64,000 nucleotides of DNA from Halomonadaceae bacterium T82-2 (GTDB taxonomy: Bacteria > Pseudomonadota > Gammaproteobacteria > Pseudomonadales > Halomonadaceae). Both the position numbers and the translations under genes were made by a program. Below, in pieces: positions 11,348-18,922 of the stretch; within the stretch, counting starts at the first letter, position 1, and every line of letters begins with the position of its first letter. The notes under the pieces were generated by a model. The model was not told the origin of the DNA and ran no database searches. It saw only the letters and a list, made by a program, of their open reading frames with translations. The stretch spans positions 38,827 through 102,826 of the forward strand of contig LSBP01000008.1 in assembly GCA_001577635.1 (NCBI GenBank), given 5' to 3'.

Positions 11348-12811
11348 GCGTTCGGCGAGGCAGGTGTCGGCCACCACCACCCGGTTGCGGCCGCGGTGCT
11401 TGGCGGCATAGAGCGCCCGGTCGGCCCGCGCGACGGCGTCGGCCTGGCAACCGTGCGGATCGGTCACCGCCGGCAGCATGACCAGCCCGATGCTCAAGGT
11501 GATCGACAGCGACAGTGGCGTCGTCGTGTCCGGTACGCTCAGCGTGAAGGGGTGCCCGGCAATGGCGCGACGGATGCGTTCGGCGAGATCGTGGGCCTGG
11601 GCGGTGGTCATCGCCGTGGTGAGTATGGCGAACTCCTCGCCGCCGATACGCGCGAGGGCGTCTTCCTGACGCAGCTGCTGGCGCAGGCGCCGGGTCAGCC
11701 GCTGCAGCAGTTGATCGCCCGCCGGATGCCCGTGGTGGTCGTTGACCGGCTTGAAATGGTCGATGTCGAGCAGCAGCAGGTGGGGGGCACGGTCGTCATC
11801 GGACTCGCGAGAGGCCAGCTCGGCAAAGCGCTGGTCGAGGCCGCGCCGGTTGAGCAGGCCGGTGAGTGCATCGTGGTGAGAGGCGATCAGTGCCTGCTCT
11901 TCCTGCTGCTTGCGCCGGCTGATGTCGATCAGCAGCCCGGCGATGCTCAGCGGGCGGGCCTGCTCGTCGTAGGTGATGTCGGCGACGATCTCGCTCCAGC
12001 CGTATTCGCCACCGGCAATGCGCACCCGCGCATCCTGACGGCAGTGGCTGGCGCGCTCGCGCAGGGCCTGGCGCAGCTGATGGAACAGGGCGGTCCGGTC
12101 CTCGTGCAGGACGCATTCCAGCAGCCGCCGCAGTGGCACATGAGGGTAGGTCTCGGGATAGCCGAGCCGGCGGCGCAGCCCCTGAGAACACCAGGGTTCG
12201 CCGGTGGCAAGATTCAGTTCCCACACGCCGCAGTCCGTGACCTTGTGAAACAGCTCCAGCTGGGACGAGCGGCTGGAGAGCTGCTGACGGTAGATGCCGG
12301 AGGCGATCAGCTCGGCTGCCAGACCGAGCGCGTCCAGCCCCGGGCCTTCCCAGTCGACGGCGCGCTCGCAGTCGTCGATCCCCAGCGTGCCCCACCATTG
12401 GCCGTTGACCAAAATGGGCACCGTGGCCATCGACAGGATCGACTGGCTCTCGAGGTTGTCGCGCAGCGACCCCGGCGGCAACTCGGCGGTGACGGTGCCC
12501 TGGCGTTGGCCGCGACGACGCTGGTCGACCAGTGCCAGGAACTGCGGATCATCGAACAGGGTGGCAAAGAAGCGGAAGCGGCGCTGGGTGAGCTGGCGAA
12601 AGCGCGGCTCGGCCGCCCACTCGAACACATAGTCCTGAATGATGGCGTCGTCCTGCAGGTCTATCAGCTGAAAGACCCAGACGCGGCTGGCGCCCGTGGT
12701 TTCGCCGATACGGGCCAGCAACTGCTGAACGCCTTCGGTGAACCGGGCCGTTTCCGACAGGGCCCGTGCCCCTTGCGTCAGCGCCGCAAGCAGTTCGGTG
12801 GTATTGATCAT
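11255..12811 (-). CDS. GAF-PAS-GGDEF diguanylate cyclase
   Basis: 518 residues. A GAF domain (~15-178) contains [19 protein letters not shown]; a PAS/PAC region (~185-300) contains the PAC-like [22 protein letters not shown] domain (~310-475) has the active-site GGEEF at ~390 and an upstream RQED that fits the RxxD inhibitory site. It should make c-di-GMP from two GTP and be product-inhibited, with a cytosolic ligand or redox input through GAF/PAS. No membrane segment is seen. The last ~30 residues, rich in Gln/Arg/His, are encoded antisense to the DUF808 gene and resemble read-through rather than a conserved domain. Confidence 0.9.
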   Translation of the reverse strand: MINTTELLAALTQGARALSETARFTEGVQQLLARIGETTGASRVWVFQLIDLQDDAIIQDYVFEWAAEPRFRQLTQRRFRFFATLFDDPQFLALVDQRRRGQRQGTVTAELPPGSLRDNLESQSILSMATVPILVNGQWWGTLGIDDCERAVDWEGPGLDALGLAAELIASGIYRQQLSSRSSQLELFHKVTDCGVWELNLATGEPWCSQGLRRRLGYPETYPHVPLRRLLECVLHEDRTALFHQLRQALRERASHCRQDARVRIAGGEYGWSEIVADITYDEQARPLSIAGLLIDISRRKQQEEQALIASHHDALTGLLNRRGLDQRFAELASRESDDDRAPHLLLLDIDHFKPVNDHHGHPAGDQLLQRLTRRLRQQLRQEDALARIGGEEFAILTTAMTTAQAHDLAERIRRAIAGHPFTLSVPDTTTPLSLSITLSIGLVMLPAVTDPHGCQADAVARADRALYAAKHRGRNRVVVADTCLAERSDASASQALHERHPGQHQRAGRQSDRQVEQ

Positions 12812-12925
12812 CGGGTGGGTTCCGCTGCGCAGGCTGATTGTTGTTGGTCGTTATTCGTGAAAGTCTAAGATGCCGATCTACGCTTGCCAATGGCAGCGCC
12901 CGCCGTTATCGATCCGCGAGGAGCC

Positions 12926-13399
12926 ATGAACATCGCCTGGACCCTGCAGCGCCTGCAGCCTGACTCGCCCCATGTCGCTACCGTGGCGCGCTGGACCCAC
13001 GAAATCTGGGGTCACCTAGACCCGACGCGCAGCCTTGCCGAACGGCGGCTCGAGACCCGCAGCGAATGCGGCGAGGCCGGGGTGCCGTCGGTGTTCGTGG
13101 CCCTGGCCGGCGCAATGCCGGTGGGCACGGCGAGCCTGATCGTCGACGACATGCCCACCCGGCCCGAGCTGACGCCCTGGCTCGCCTCGGTGTTCGTCCA
13201 TCCCGAGTGGCGCCGGCACGGCATCGCTTCGGCCCTGGTGGAACGTGTCGAGCGCGAAGCGCGGGAGGCGGGCGTCGCGACACTGTATCTCTACACGCCC
13301 GACCGGCAGGCGCTGTACGAGCGGCTGGGCTGGCGGGCATTCGAGACCGTGAACTATCGCGGCGAGACGGTGACGCTGATGAGGCGTGGCTGGGCATGA
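12926..13399 (+). CDS. GNAT family N-acetyltransferase
   Basis: 157 residues from ATG 12926, which follows GAGGAG by two bases; an in-frame TTG at 12884 gives 171. The acetyl-CoA-binding motif A is LASVFVHPEWRRHGIASALVERVEREA, and motif B is YLYTPDRQALYERLGW. Acceptor unknown. The last 102 bases of the gene occur again at 14813-14914, beyond the next gene, showing that this locus once held a second related acetyltransferase gene. Confidence 0.88.
   Translation: MNIAWTLQRLQPDSPHVATVARWTHEIWGHLDPTRSLAERRLETRSECGEAGVPSVFVALAGAMPVGTASLIVDDMPTRPELTPWLASVFVHPEWRRHGIASALVERVEREAREAGVATLYLYTPDRQALYERLGWRAFETVNYRGETVTLMRRGWA
13298..13399 (+). repeat. Direct repeat copy A: 3' end of the intact GNAT gene
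   Basis: The 102-base 3' end of the acetyltransferase gene is repeated at 14813-14914. The first 84 bases match at 78 positions by direct comparison, after which the two diverge up to their stop codons. The two copies flank the acidic protein gene. Confidence 0.85.
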
Positions 13400-13582
13400 A
13401 GGGGACCCGGTGACGCGACTCGAGGAGTGTCATGCCCGGGGGGCGGTGTCTCGAGTGGTGCGGCGTATCCGTATATCCGGCCTGCATCAGGATGATAGTG
13501 TTGCCGGAGGTCGGGTGGCCTTGAGCGCAGGAAAGGACCTGTAGCCCGGCCCTGCCATATCCCAACAGCCAAGGAGAGACTC

Positions 13583-14809
13583 GTGGGAATCCAGACGATG
13601 GGCAATCCGGTGTTTACCGCGCTTTACCCCGGCCTGTCGGGCCGGGACGACAGCTTCCCGATCGACCCGACCGCCGGTATCACCCGGAATGTCCGAAATG
13701 AGGACGGGGCGGTCACCGCCCGGGACGCGGTCGGGCGAGGCGTGCCTCACGGGCCGGACGATCTCGATTCACCGGGGCGGACCGTGGCGTCCGTGGCGGC
13801 TCATAGCCATGGCAACGAGTCTGTCCGGTCTGCCGTCAACGAGATGCTGGAAAGCCGGCCGGCCGATGCTCATGCCGGCCCGAAGCCGGCGGGCCCCCCG
13901 TCGACGGGTGACGGTAACGGCAACGGACAGTCGGACACGCTGGTCATCGACGAATCGGGAACGCTGGACGCCGCGGTCTTCGAGGGCCGGCTCGAGGGTA
14001 TCGATACCCTGCGCTTCACCAGTCATGTGACGGCCGATGCCAGTGACTTCAGCGAGGTCGGCGACATCACCCTCGAGGACGGGGCAACCCTGCTCAATCT
14101 GGGCGACGAGCAGACCGTCACCGCCTTGAACGGAAGCCTCGACGGCGAGGGTGAGCCCCTGATTCTCCGCGAGGCGGGGCAGGAGGTCGATATCGTCACG
14201 GACTTCTCCGGCCCGGGCGGGCATGTCGATCCGGACGAAACCCTCGAGCTGGTCGTCGAGCCGACCAGCGAGGAGATTGGTGGCCCTATCCCGTACGAAT
14301 TGGGCACCCTGACGCTCTCGGGCAATGGCGCCGTCAGTTATGAAGATACCGGGCGGGGCTTCGAGAATATCGACGCGTCGTCGTTGACGGGCGGCCTGAC
14401 CTTTTCGGGACAGACCTTCGTCTGGGAGCACGTCATGCTGGGCGAGGGCGCCGATACGCTGAACATGGCCGGGAAGTCCAACTACCATTCCGCCGATGAG
14501 ATCACCGGGTTCGATGTCAGTGAGGATACCCTGGACGTGATCAGCGGCGAGTTCGGCGATGTGAAGGTGATCGAGCCCGATACGCAAAACTGGGATCGAG
14601 ACGCGTTGATGAATGCCGAGCACCAGGCAATCGAGGTCTCGGGCGAGAATGGGGGCGCCTACGTGGCCTTCGAGACCGACGACAGCACGCGTATTCTCGG
14701 GGATACGGAAGGCAGGCAGGCCGGGATGATCAGCGATGGTGACTTCTCGATCAAGCTGGTCGGCACCACGGGGTTGACGGATATCCTTGCCGCCGAAGGC
14801 TCACTCTAG
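13583..14809 (+). CDS. Large acidic protein with a type I secretion-like C-terminus, unknown function
   Basis: 408 residues, rich in Asp, Glu, Gly and Thr, with almost no Lys or Cys. The N-terminal ~100 residues look disordered (Pro, Gly, His rich, ending GDGNGNGQSD). Residues ~115-300 show repeated short beta segments such as GDITLEDGATLLNLGDEQTV and LGTLTLSGNGAVSYED. Near the C-terminus, LGEGADTLNM followed by ADEITGFDVSEDTLDVIS resembles the degenerate RTX and post-RTX region of type I secreted proteins. No Sec signal is present, consistent with that route. Start GTG 13583 has AAGGAG six bases upstream. It lies between two copies of a GNAT 3' end. The secretion call is inference. Confidence 0.7.
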   Translation: MGIQTMGNPVFTALYPGLSGRDDSFPIDPTAGITRNVRNEDGAVTARDAVGRGVPHGPDDLDSPGRTVASVAAHSHGNESVRSAVNEMLESRPADAHAGPKPAGPPSTGDGNGNGQSDTLVIDESGTLDAAVFEGRLEGIDTLRFTSHVTADASDFSEVGDITLEDGATLLNLGDEQTVTALNGSLDGEGEPLILREAGQEVDIVTDFSGPGGHVDPDETLELVVEPTSEEIGGPIPYELGTLTLSGNGAVSYEDTGRGFENIDASSLTGGLTFSGQTFVWEHVMLGEGADTLNMAGKSNYHSADEITGFDVSEDTLDVISGEFGDVKVIEPDTQNWDRDALMNAEHQAIEVSGENGGAYVAFETDDSTRILGDTEGRQAGMISDGDFSIKLVGTTGLTDILAAEGSL

Positions 14810-14812
14810 CCG

Positions 14813-14914
14813 CCCGGCCGACAGGCGCTGTACGAGCGGCTGGGCTGGCGGGTATTCGAGACCGTGAACTATCGTGGCGAAACCGTGACGCTGATGGTGC
14901 GGAACCTGGAGTGA
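14813..14914 (+). pseudogene. Remnant of a second GNAT acetyltransferase (C-terminal 33 codons)
   Basis: Directly after the acidic protein stop, a frame continues to TGA 14912-14914 and encodes the same C-terminus as the intact GNAT: 26 of the first 28 residues are identical, including QALYERLGW and FETVNYRGETVTLM. Four of the six base differences are silent, suggesting it diverged while still functional. No start or upstream domain remains. I read it as the surviving 3' end of a paralogue truncated when the acidic-protein gene arrived. Confidence 0.8.
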
Positions 14915-15000
14915 GCGGCGTCGGCGCGCCGGGGCGCTACCGGCCCGAGGGGCGTTGACGCTACCATGCCGGGGTCCTGAAACGATGAGCGAGACCGGCG

Positions 15001-16503
15001 ATGACCCTGGACCCGATTCCCCTGAGCGTAACGGCGCTGGTGGCGCTGCTGCTCGGCATGGCCCTGGCGGGCTGGCGCGGCGCGCGCCGCGTCGATGACT
15101 GGCGGCATGCCTGTGCGGAGCGCGAAGCGCAGGTCGAAGCGCTGCGCGAGCAACTCGGACAGTGGCAGGTGGCACTTCAGGAGCGGGACGCCCGGCTGAG
15201 CCAGGCGGAGAGTACGGCGGCGCGCCTCGAGGCGGAGCGGGAGGCGGCCCGCCAGCAGCAGATCGAGTATCGCCACTGGTGGGAGGTCGAGCGCGAACGT
15301 CGCGAGTCGCTGGGAGCGGAGCTGGCCGAGCTGAAGACGACCCACGGGGAGCTGACGGCGACCCTGGCGCAGAAGGAGTCTCATTTCCACGAGCAGTTCG
15401 CCACCTTGCGGGAGAGCCGCGATGCGCTCAAGCAGGAGTTCGAGAACCTGGCCAACGAGATTCTCGAACGCAAGGGGCGGGCATTCTCGGCATTGTCGCA
15501 AGAGCGCATCGGTGGCTTGCTGCAGCCCATCCACAGCGAGATGAAGGGCTTTCGCGAGACGGTCGAGTCGATCCAGCGCCAGGAGAGCGAGCAGCGCGTT
15601 CAGCTGCGCACCGAGTTGCAGAACCTGCAGAGCCTCAACCGGGCGATCACCGATCAGGCCGAGCGGCTGACCCAGGCCCTGCAGGGCCAGAAGAAGACCC
15701 AGGGCAACTGGGGCGAGCTGATGCTCGAGAACGTGCTCGACGGCGCCGGGTTGCGTCGGGGCACGGATTACGAGCGCGAGGTCAGCTTCACCACCGAGGA
15801 GGGACGGCGGCGTCCGGACGCCCTCGTTTACCTGCCGCAGCAGCGCCATCTGGTCATCGATGCCAAGACGTCGCTGGCCGCCTACACCCGTTACGTCAAT
15901 GCCGATGACGAAAGCGAACGGCGCCGGGCGCTCGCCGAACACTGCCAGGCGGTCCGGGATCGCATCGACGAACTTGCCGATCGCCACTACTACGACCTGC
16001 CAGGGCTCAACTCGCCGGAGGTGGTGGTCATGTTCGTGCCCGTGGAGTCGGCTTTCGTCGAGGCGATCAAGCATGACGCCACGCTGTATCAGCACGCCAT
16101 CGAGCATCACGTGCTGGTCGCCACGCCCACCACGCTGCTGACCAGCCTCAATATCGTGCGTCAGCTGTGGCGCTTCGAGAATCAGAGTCGCCACAGCGCC
16201 GAGCTGGCCGACCGTGCTGAGAAGTTCCATGCCAAGCTCGCCGCCTTCCTCGCCAGCATGGAGGACGTCGGCAAGCGGCTCGACGGGGCTCGTACCAGCT
16301 ACGACAGGGCGATGAATCAGCTACTCGCCGGCAAGGGCAATCTGATCAAGCAGGCCGATGAATTTCGTGAGCTGGGTGTGGCGGTCAAGAAGGAGTTGCC
16401 TCGCGAGCTGGTCGAGCGGGCCCGGCTGGAGCTCGATCACGGCAGTGGTGAGCCGTCGTCGGCCGGGCTCTCTGACCGGGACACGAGCCGCTCGAATGCC
16501 TGA
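15001..16503 (+). CDS. rmuC: DNA recombination protein RmuC
   Basis: 500 residues. An N-terminal membrane anchor at ~5-22 (LSVTALVALLLGMALAGW) is followed by a long Glu/Arg/Gln-rich coiled coil (~30-215). The conserved RmuC nuclease-like domain (~235-460) includes GNWGELMLENVLDGAGL, DALVYLPQQRHLVIDAKTSL, VVVMFVPVESAFVEA and VATPTTLLTSLNIVRQLW. The D...DAKTSL part resembles a PD-(D/E)XK core. RmuC limits inversions at short inverted repeats in E. coli. The 3' end overlaps the convergent Crp/Fnr gene by 67 bases. Confidence 0.93.
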   Translation: MTLDPIPLSVTALVALLLGMALAGWRGARRVDDWRHACAEREAQVEALREQLGQWQVALQERDARLSQAESTAARLEAEREAARQQQIEYRHWWEVERERRESLGAELAELKTTHGELTATLAQKESHFHEQFATLRESRDALKQEFENLANEILERKGRAFSALSQERIGGLLQPIHSEMKGFRETVESIQRQESEQRVQLRTELQNLQSLNRAITDQAERLTQALQGQKKTQGNWGELMLENVLDGAGLRRGTDYEREVSFTTEEGRRRPDALVYLPQQRHLVIDAKTSLAAYTRYVNADDESERRRALAEHCQAVRDRIDELADRHYYDLPGLNSPEVVVMFVPVESAFVEAIKHDATLYQHAIEHHVLVATPTTLLTSLNIVRQLWRFENQSRHSAELADRAEKFHAKLAAFLASMEDVGKRLDGARTSYDRAMNQLLAGKGNLIKQADEFRELGVAVKKELPRELVERARLELDHGSGEPSSAGLSDRDTSRSNA

Positions 16504-17291
16504 GCGTTGCCGTCGATGTCCGGGCCATGATGCGTCCGGGGCCGGCTTTCCTGCAGGCGAGCGTGCAGCCCACCGATATCGTCGCTCAGGTAACGGGCGT
16601 CGAGGCCGGCTTCCTCGTACAGCTTGTCGCAGTCGTGGACCTGGATGCGGCGGCGCTGCTTGCTGAGCACGCCGTCGCGCTCCATGTCGTTGAGCGAGCG
16701 GCAGACGTGGACCGAGGTCAGGCCGAGAATCTCGCCAAGCAGTTTCTGCGACAGCGGCATGAAGAAATCGCGCAGATCCGTCGCCTGAATGCGGTTGAGC
16801 CGCAGCTGCGTCTCGATGACGAAGTGGGCGATGCGTGCCCGGGCGCTGCGCCGCGAGATCATCAGCAGGCGTTCGGTAATGGCGGCTTCCTGGCGCGCGA
16901 AGGCGGCCACCAGTGCCATGGCCAAGGGCGTCGAGCGTTCGAAGACATCCACGATATTGACGTGGGGAAACGAGCAGACCACACCCTCGGTGATCATGCG
17001 TGCCTCCGAGGCATGGGTCGCGAAGGTCAGGTCGCGCAGGCCGATGATGTCTCCCGGCAGCAGCACGTCGATAACCTGCCGGTTGCCCTCGGCATCGTCG
17101 CGGAACGTGCAGGCCCAGCCGCTGCGGATGGCGAAAAGTCGCTCCACCCGGCCATTCGCCGGCCACAGTGAGTACTTGTTGACGACACGGGTGGCAGGCC
17201 CCTCCAGAGTGTTCAGCAGTTGAGCATCCGCGTCGTCCAGCCTGAAATAGTGACTCAGGTTGGTCAGGGTAGGGCTATGGCCATGAGGCAT
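16437..17291 (-). CDS. Crp/Fnr family transcriptional regulator
   Basis: 284 residues from ATG 17291 (MPHGHSPTLTNLSHYF). The cyclic-nucleotide-binding-like beta roll spans ~15-130, with WACTFRDDAEGNRQVIDVLLPGDIIGL. The dimer helix is ~135-165. A C-terminal winged helix-turn-helix carries LLGEILGLTSVHVCRSLNDMERDGVL. There is no N-terminal Cys cluster, so it is not an Fnr-type iron-sulfur sensor. Residues beyond ~230 form a Ser/Pro/His-rich tail longer than usual for the family, and its last part lies antisense to rmuC. A longer start at 17399 exists but adds non-conserved sequence. The effector is unknown. Confidence 0.87.
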   Translation of the reverse strand: MPHGHSPTLTNLSHYFRLDDADAQLLNTLEGPATRVVNKYSLWPANGRVERLFAIRSGWACTFRDDAEGNRQVIDVLLPGDIIGLRDLTFATHASEARMITEGVVCSFPHVNIVDVFERSTPLAMALVAAFARQEAAITERLLMISRRSARARIAHFVIETQLRLNRIQATDLRDFFMPLSQKLLGEILGLTSVHVCRSLNDMERDGVLSKQRRRIQVHDCDKLYEEAGLDARYLSDDIGGLHARLQESRPRTHHGPDIDGNAQAFERLVSRSESPADDGSPLP

Positions 17292-17568
17292 CGAGGAACC
17301 AACTTGGGGGTCGGGAAATGGTATAGCAGGAGAGTCGTGCGGCCTGTTCGTGAGGACAGTCTGCAATGAGCGCTGCCGGCTCTCGTCGGCGCCATGCATA
17401 ACATGGGTTGTTCATGAGGGCCGGTGATTAAGGATAGTTAAGGTGTGGGAGAAGTCCAACCCGAGTGTGGACAGGTGGGAGTTGCGTCAGTGTCATGCTC
17501 CCCCGGAGAGGCATCCTGCCAAGATGGAAACGGGCAGGATGTGATCCTCAGGCCCCCGGCCGCCCCCC

Positions 17569-18255
17569 TCATTCGGCCCGGCGTTCCAGCCGGTAGCCGT
17601 GTTGATAGACACTCTTCAGGCGCAGGCCGTGGCTGCCGTCGAGTTCCAGCTTGTGGCGCAGGCGGCTGATGTGGGTGTCGACCGTGCGGGTCGAGACGTC
17701 GGCGCGAATACCCCACACCAGTTCGAGTATATTGGCGCGGGAGAATAGCTGGCCGATGCGGCTGAAGAGCAGGCTGGCCAGACGGAATTCGCGCTCGGTG
17801 AGGCGGATTTCCCGGCCGTCGAGATGGATGCGGTGATTGTCGTGGTCGAGCCGGTAGGCGCCGATGCGGTTGGGGCTGGCTGGGGCGTGAAGCCCGGCGC
17901 GGCGCGCCAGCGCACCTACCCGGGCGCGCAGTTCCGAGGGGCGCAGGGGTTTGGCGAGGAAGTCGTCCGCGCCCTTTTCCAGAGCGCGTACCACATGCTC
18001 TTCGGCATCACTGGCGGTGATGAACAGGATCGGGCCCTCCCAGCCGTGGTGACGGCGTAGCTGGTCGACGAGATCCATCCCCGAGGCATCCGGCAGGTGC
18101 CAGTCGATGATCAGCAGGTCGAAGGGCTGCTCGAGCAGCGCCCGGTTGAGCTCGCTGGCGCGCTGATAGGTGCTGACCCGGGTCTCGTCCTGCATCAGGC
18201 AGTGCTGCAGGAAGTCGCACTGGTCGAGGTCGTCGTCGAGAACGCCGATATGCAT
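17569..18255 (-). CDS. OmpR-family response regulator
   Basis: 228 residues. The receiver domain (~1-118) has the acidic pocket Asp7-Asp8-Asp9, the phosphoacceptor Asp51 in LLIIDWHLPD, Thr/Ser in LFITAS and Lys in FLAKPLRPSELRARV. The winged-helix DNA-binding domain (~130-228) has RLTEREFRLASLLFSRIGQLFSR and VSTRTVDTHISRLRHKL. It is divergent from the periplasmic protein and hybrid kinase, its probable partner. ATG 18255 begins the conserved receiver; a longer frame adds 24 non-conserved residues. A direct-repeat site at 18322-18343 in the shared promoter region is a likely self-operator. Confidence 0.92.
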   Translation of the reverse strand: MHIGVLDDDLDQCDFLQHCLMQDETRVSTYQRASELNRALLEQPFDLLIIDWHLPDASGMDLVDQLRRHHGWEGPILFITASDAEEHVVRALEKGADDFLAKPLRPSELRARVGALARRAGLHAPASPNRIGAYRLDHDNHRIHLDGREIRLTEREFRLASLLFSRIGQLFSRANILELVWGIRADVSTRTVDTHISRLRHKLELDGSHGLRLKSVYQHGYRLERRAE

Positions 18256-18321
18256 GAGAGTGGCCACCCTTTCGGCTTTGGCTAATTTGTCTTCGGTTGT
18301 ACCACAGCCGACCGTTGATGT

Positions 18322-18343
18322 TGTCACAAAGGTTCACAGTTGC
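18322..18343 (+). promoter_or_regulatory. Direct-repeat operator, site 1 (putative response-regulator box)
   Basis: TGTCACA and TTCACA occur as direct repeats with a 10-bp period (TCACA at 18324-18328 and 18334-18338), the geometry of OmpR-family half-sites. TATACT at 18359-18364 is a good -10 for the downstream operon, so the second half-site lies close to the -35. A near-identical site (19 of 22 bases) is at 22435-22456. Confidence 0.55.
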
Positions 18344-18390
18344 CGATCGTACACGCCGTATACTGATCCCATCCATCGGGAGGGGATGTT

Positions 18391-18903
18391 ATGCCAACCA
18401 TTTTCGGCAAATCACTGGCCTTGGCGGGTATCGCTCTGTGTGTTCTGTTCGGCGGGCAGGCGCTGGCTCTGGAAACGCCCGGAGGGCCGGTGATTCTCAC
18501 CGTCACGGGCGATATCGCGAATACCAATGCGCCGGGCGAGGCGCGCTTCGATCGCGCCATGCTGCTGGCGCTGCCCCAGCATGAGACCGCCACCCACACC
18601 CCCTGGCACGATGGCAGGGTCGTGTTCAGCGGACCGCTGGGGCGGGATCTGCTCGATGCCGTCGGAGCCCGTGGCAGCGAGCTGCGGGTCACGGCGTTGA
18701 ATGACTATGCCTCGTCCATTCCGGTTTCGGACTTCCGCCAGCATGACGTGATTCTCGCCATGTCGGCCGACGGCAAGCGGCTGCGCATCCGCGACCAGGG
18801 GCCGCTGTTCGTGATCTATCCCTTCGACGACGAGCCGGACCTGCTCAACGAGACGGTGATGACCCGCTCGGTGTGGCAGCTCTCGCGAATCGACGTACGC
18901 TGA
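18391..18903 (+). CDS. Periplasmic molybdopterin-oxidoreductase-fold protein, cysteine-free
   Basis: 170 residues with a clear Sec signal (~1-26, cleavage after GGQALA). The mature part resembles the small oxidoreductase molybdopterin-binding (SUOX-like) fold: VILTVTGDIA, FDRAMLLALPQHE, WHDGRVVFSGPLGRDLLDAVGA, VTALNDYASSIPVSDF and RIRDQGPLFVIYPFD. Proteins of this type often neighbour sensor kinases. The mature sequence contains no Cys, so the usual cysteine ligand to molybdenum is absent and it is more likely a ligand-binding or sensory subunit. It is 19 bases upstream of the hybrid kinase gene and probably co-transcribed. Confidence 0.8.
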   Translation: MPTIFGKSLALAGIALCVLFGGQALALETPGGPVILTVTGDIANTNAPGEARFDRAMLLALPQHETATHTPWHDGRVVFSGPLGRDLLDAVGARGSELRVTALNDYASSIPVSDFRQHDVILAMSADGKRLRIRDQGPLFVIYPFDDEPDLLNETVMTRSVWQLSRIDVR

Positions 18904-18922
18904 CGCGCCGAGTCCATCGCTC

